NCBI GenBank assembly: GCA_024626585.1
Contig: JANKJI010000009.1
Coordinates: forward strand, 161,700,918 to 161,711,311
DNA length: 10,394 nucleotides
Direction of reading: 5' to 3'
Origin: Ginkgo biloba
Taxonomy: Eukaryota; Streptophyta; Ginkgoopsida; Ginkgoales; Ginkgoaceae
Position numbers and translations under genes: made by a program. The notes beneath the pieces were generated by a model. That model worked only from the letters and a program-made list of their open reading frames with translations. It was not told the DNA's origin and ran no database searches. Shown here in pieces: positions 8,645 to 10,394 of the stretch. Within the stretch, counting starts at the first letter, position 1. Each line of letters opens with the position of its first letter.

Positions 8645-9259
8645 GCACGTCGTGTACATTTAATAAGGCAGGAGTTGGATCCATAGATACCTATCATCGA
8701 TAATGTTAGAGAAGCACTGATAAGAAGCATGTTGTTGTTTTTCGATAAGAAGTGGAAATCCAACTTTGACCTAGAAGAGCATCGATGGAGGAAAGAGAAG
8801 GAAAAGGTGAAGTCGATAGAGGATTGTTGTCCTTTGATGAGTGGAGGAGGCAGTAGTCAGTATAGTCTTCACGCAGACACTGACAAAGATCAATAGAAGA
8901 AGATTTTCTCAGTCAGGTGTATGTTGGGGGAGGAAGTCATCAGTGTGATCATGGATGGAGGGAGTTGTGAGAATATGGTGTCGCATAAGTTGGTTAAGAA
9001 GGCAGGGTTGTGGAAGAATCTGTTGAAGACACCTTATAGCATTTCTTGGTTCAAGAAAGGGGGAGAAATCATGGTAAAGTATAGGTGTTTGGTACCTATC
9101 CAACTAGGTGGCTATAAGGATGAGGTCTGGTGTGATGTCATTTTAATGGACACATGTCAAGTACTTCTAGGAAGGTCGTGGTAGTTTGACCGACAATCCT
9201 TTCATGATAGTTGATAGATTGTATACACTATTATAAAAGGTGGTCAGCGCCATATTTTC
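8645..9259 (+). pseudogene. Aspartic protease region of the plus-strand element
   Basis: This is in the same frame as gag. A linker rich in K and E (8700-8880) leads to the retropepsin domain at about 8903-9181. The catalytic Asp is at 8954-8956 in VIMDGGSCENMVS, an intact active-site motif, and the domain closes with CQVLLGRSW, the conserved hydrophobic-GR motif of the retropepsin fold. The enzyme would cut the Gag-Pol polyprotein. The 264-base run from 8921 to 9184 is the longest stop-free stretch of this reading frame. Stops at 8684 and 8894 come before it, and 9182, 9212 and 9215 after it. The WxFDRQ sequence after the domain is a common plant Ty3/gypsy linker. Confidence 0.9.
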
Positions 9260-10394
9260 TAGCTAAAAGATGAAGCCAAAGTATCACTAATGGATTTATC
9301 GACCAAGAAGTTAGTAATAAATGTTAGGATGACCAGGGTGTGTTTTGCATTGATTACCAAAGAAGCAGAGGCTAAAGAATCGATGAGGTGGCCAAGGGAT
9401 ATTTAGTGATTATTGGCAGAGTACATCAATGTGACTCCAGAAGAGTTATTGACATGATTACCACCTGACAGAGGGACTTCTCATCACATCGACTTGGTAC
9501 TCGAATCAAGTTTACCAAAATAGGTAGCTTACAGATTGAGCCTGACAGAGAATGTAGAGGTAAACTGACAAGTCCAAAAGTTCCTTAAGAAGGAGTTCAT
9601 TAGAGAAAGTTTGAGTTCATGCGTAACTCTAGAACTTTTAGCTCCTAAGAAGGATGGTATATGGTGGCTGTGTGTAGATCCTAGAGCCATGAATCGTATC
9701 ACCATCAAGTATAGATTTCCCATGCCTAGAATGGATGATATCATGGATAGATTGACAGGTGCAACATACCTTTCTAAGATATATTTGAGGAGCAGATACT
9801 ACTAGATCAAGATTTGAGAAGGGGATGAGTGGAAGATAGCCTTTAATACTAGGGGAGGCTTGTATGAATGGAGAGTCATGCCATTTGGTCTGACAGGAGC
9901 ACCAAGTACCTTCATGCGACTAATGAACACCTATGTTTAAGCCTTTGATCAACAAGTGTGTGGTGGTATACTTGGATGACATCCTAGTGTATAATTGTTC
10001 ATGGACAGAACATCTCTAACACCTAAGATAAGTCTTATACACCCTTTGACGAGAGAAACTATATGTGAACCTAGAGAAGTACAGTTTTGGTCAGACAGAG
10101 TTGAAGTATTTGGGATTTGTAGTATCATGGGAAGGTCTGAAGATGGATTAGGAGAAATTCAATGCAGTGGTAGACTGGCCAACACCCAGAAATGACATAG
10201 AGGTTCATAGTTTTTATGGGTTGGTAAGTTTCTAAAGAAATTTTATCTGAAATTTCAGTATAGTCACAGCACCCATGACTGAGTGCATCAAGGGAAAGAC
10301 CTTTCAATGGACAAGTGCATCATAATTTAGTTTTAAACTATTAAAGCAGTGGTTGACAGAAACTCAAATATTGGCATTACTAAATTTCAACAAA
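9260..10394 (+). pseudogene. Reverse transcriptase pseudogene of the plus-strand element, cut by window end
   Basis: The frame of gag-protease continues through the RT fingers (LAPKKDG near 9640, CVDPRAMNRITIKYRFPMPR at 9680-9730) and palm. In motif A the catalytic Asp is replaced by Tyr (tat at 9782-9784), and stops follow at 9803 and 9815. The [17 protein letters not shown] block (9878-9928) is nearly intact. A one-base insertion near 9932 moves the reading to the next frame, where YLDD (9969-9980), the RT active site, is preserved. This frame holds to the end: YLGF near 10110, VDWPTP near 10170, and the connection region leading to RNase H (TECIKGK, FQWT near 10280-10310). Stops after the shift are at 10017, 10029, 10047, 10149, 10233, 10248 and 10323. 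The enzyme would have copied element RNA into DNA; this copy cannot. Confidence 0.92.

Larger units (their letters stand above)
6624..10394 (+). mobile_element. Second Ty3/gypsy LTR retrotransposon, decayed, right end outside window
   Basis: The order on the plus strand is 5' LTR, primer-binding site (7558), gag (from 7607), protease (D at 8954), reverse transcriptase (YLDD at 9969) and the connection toward RNase H at the window edge. Gag-protease-RT order, with RNase H following, is that of plant Ty3/gypsy elements. The DGGSCEN protease signature is, from general knowledge, the type seen in CRM/Galadriel-like chromoviruses; no integrase or chromodomain is in view, so the clade is unsettled. 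It is unrelated at family level to the minus-strand element at 1700-4925, whose protease is of the ID-S-G-S-HNFI type. About 33 in-frame stops and one frameshift make it inactive. Confidence 0.9.

Noticed and set aside
8490-8763. Minus-strand ORFs across the gag region
   Set aside because: They are antisense shadows of the decayed Gag frame; the plus-strand reading carries the zinc knuckle and lines up with protease and RT.

Overview
This is nuclear DNA from a land plant, judging by content rather than any named gene. It is AT-rich and has no intact protein-coding gene. Its structure is dominated by two old, decayed Ty3/gypsy LTR retrotransposons with plant-type initiator-tRNA-Met primer-binding sites. 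The density of ancient, multiply mutated elements would suit a large repeat-rich genome such as a gymnosperm, but that is inference.

Layout. Positions 1-200 hold a small GC-rich island with a perfect hairpin. Positions 200-1699 are AT-rich and mostly featureless, with an (AAT)7 tract and one weak, decayed coding-like patch near 1464-1570. Positions 1700-4925 are a minus-strand Ty3/gypsy relic. It has two 265-bp LTRs, a primer-binding site, a polypurine tract, and a single-frame gag-protease pseudogene riddled with stops. Reverse transcriptase, RNase H and integrase are missing. A (TTTA)n(AT)n microsatellite sits in its 5' leader. Positions 4926-6282 carry no recognisable gene. Positions 6283-6620 are a degenerate tandem array with a 28-bp period. 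From about 6624 (perhaps earlier) to 7556 lies the 5' LTR of a second, plus-strand Ty3/gypsy element. Its primer-binding site is at 7558-7569, and its gag-protease-reverse transcriptase pseudogene begins at 7607 and runs off the window at 10394.

How the parts relate. The two retroelements belong to different Ty3/gypsy families: their protease motifs, gag zinc knuckles and orientations differ. Both kept their reading frame over long distances while collecting roughly 30 in-frame stops each. In the second element most stops are TAG, often where CAG would be expected, which fits cytosine-methylation-driven decay of silenced DNA. Neither element can make its proteins. I found no new molecular system. 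The most unusual structures are the 28-bp array beside the second LTR and the GC hairpin near the left edge.
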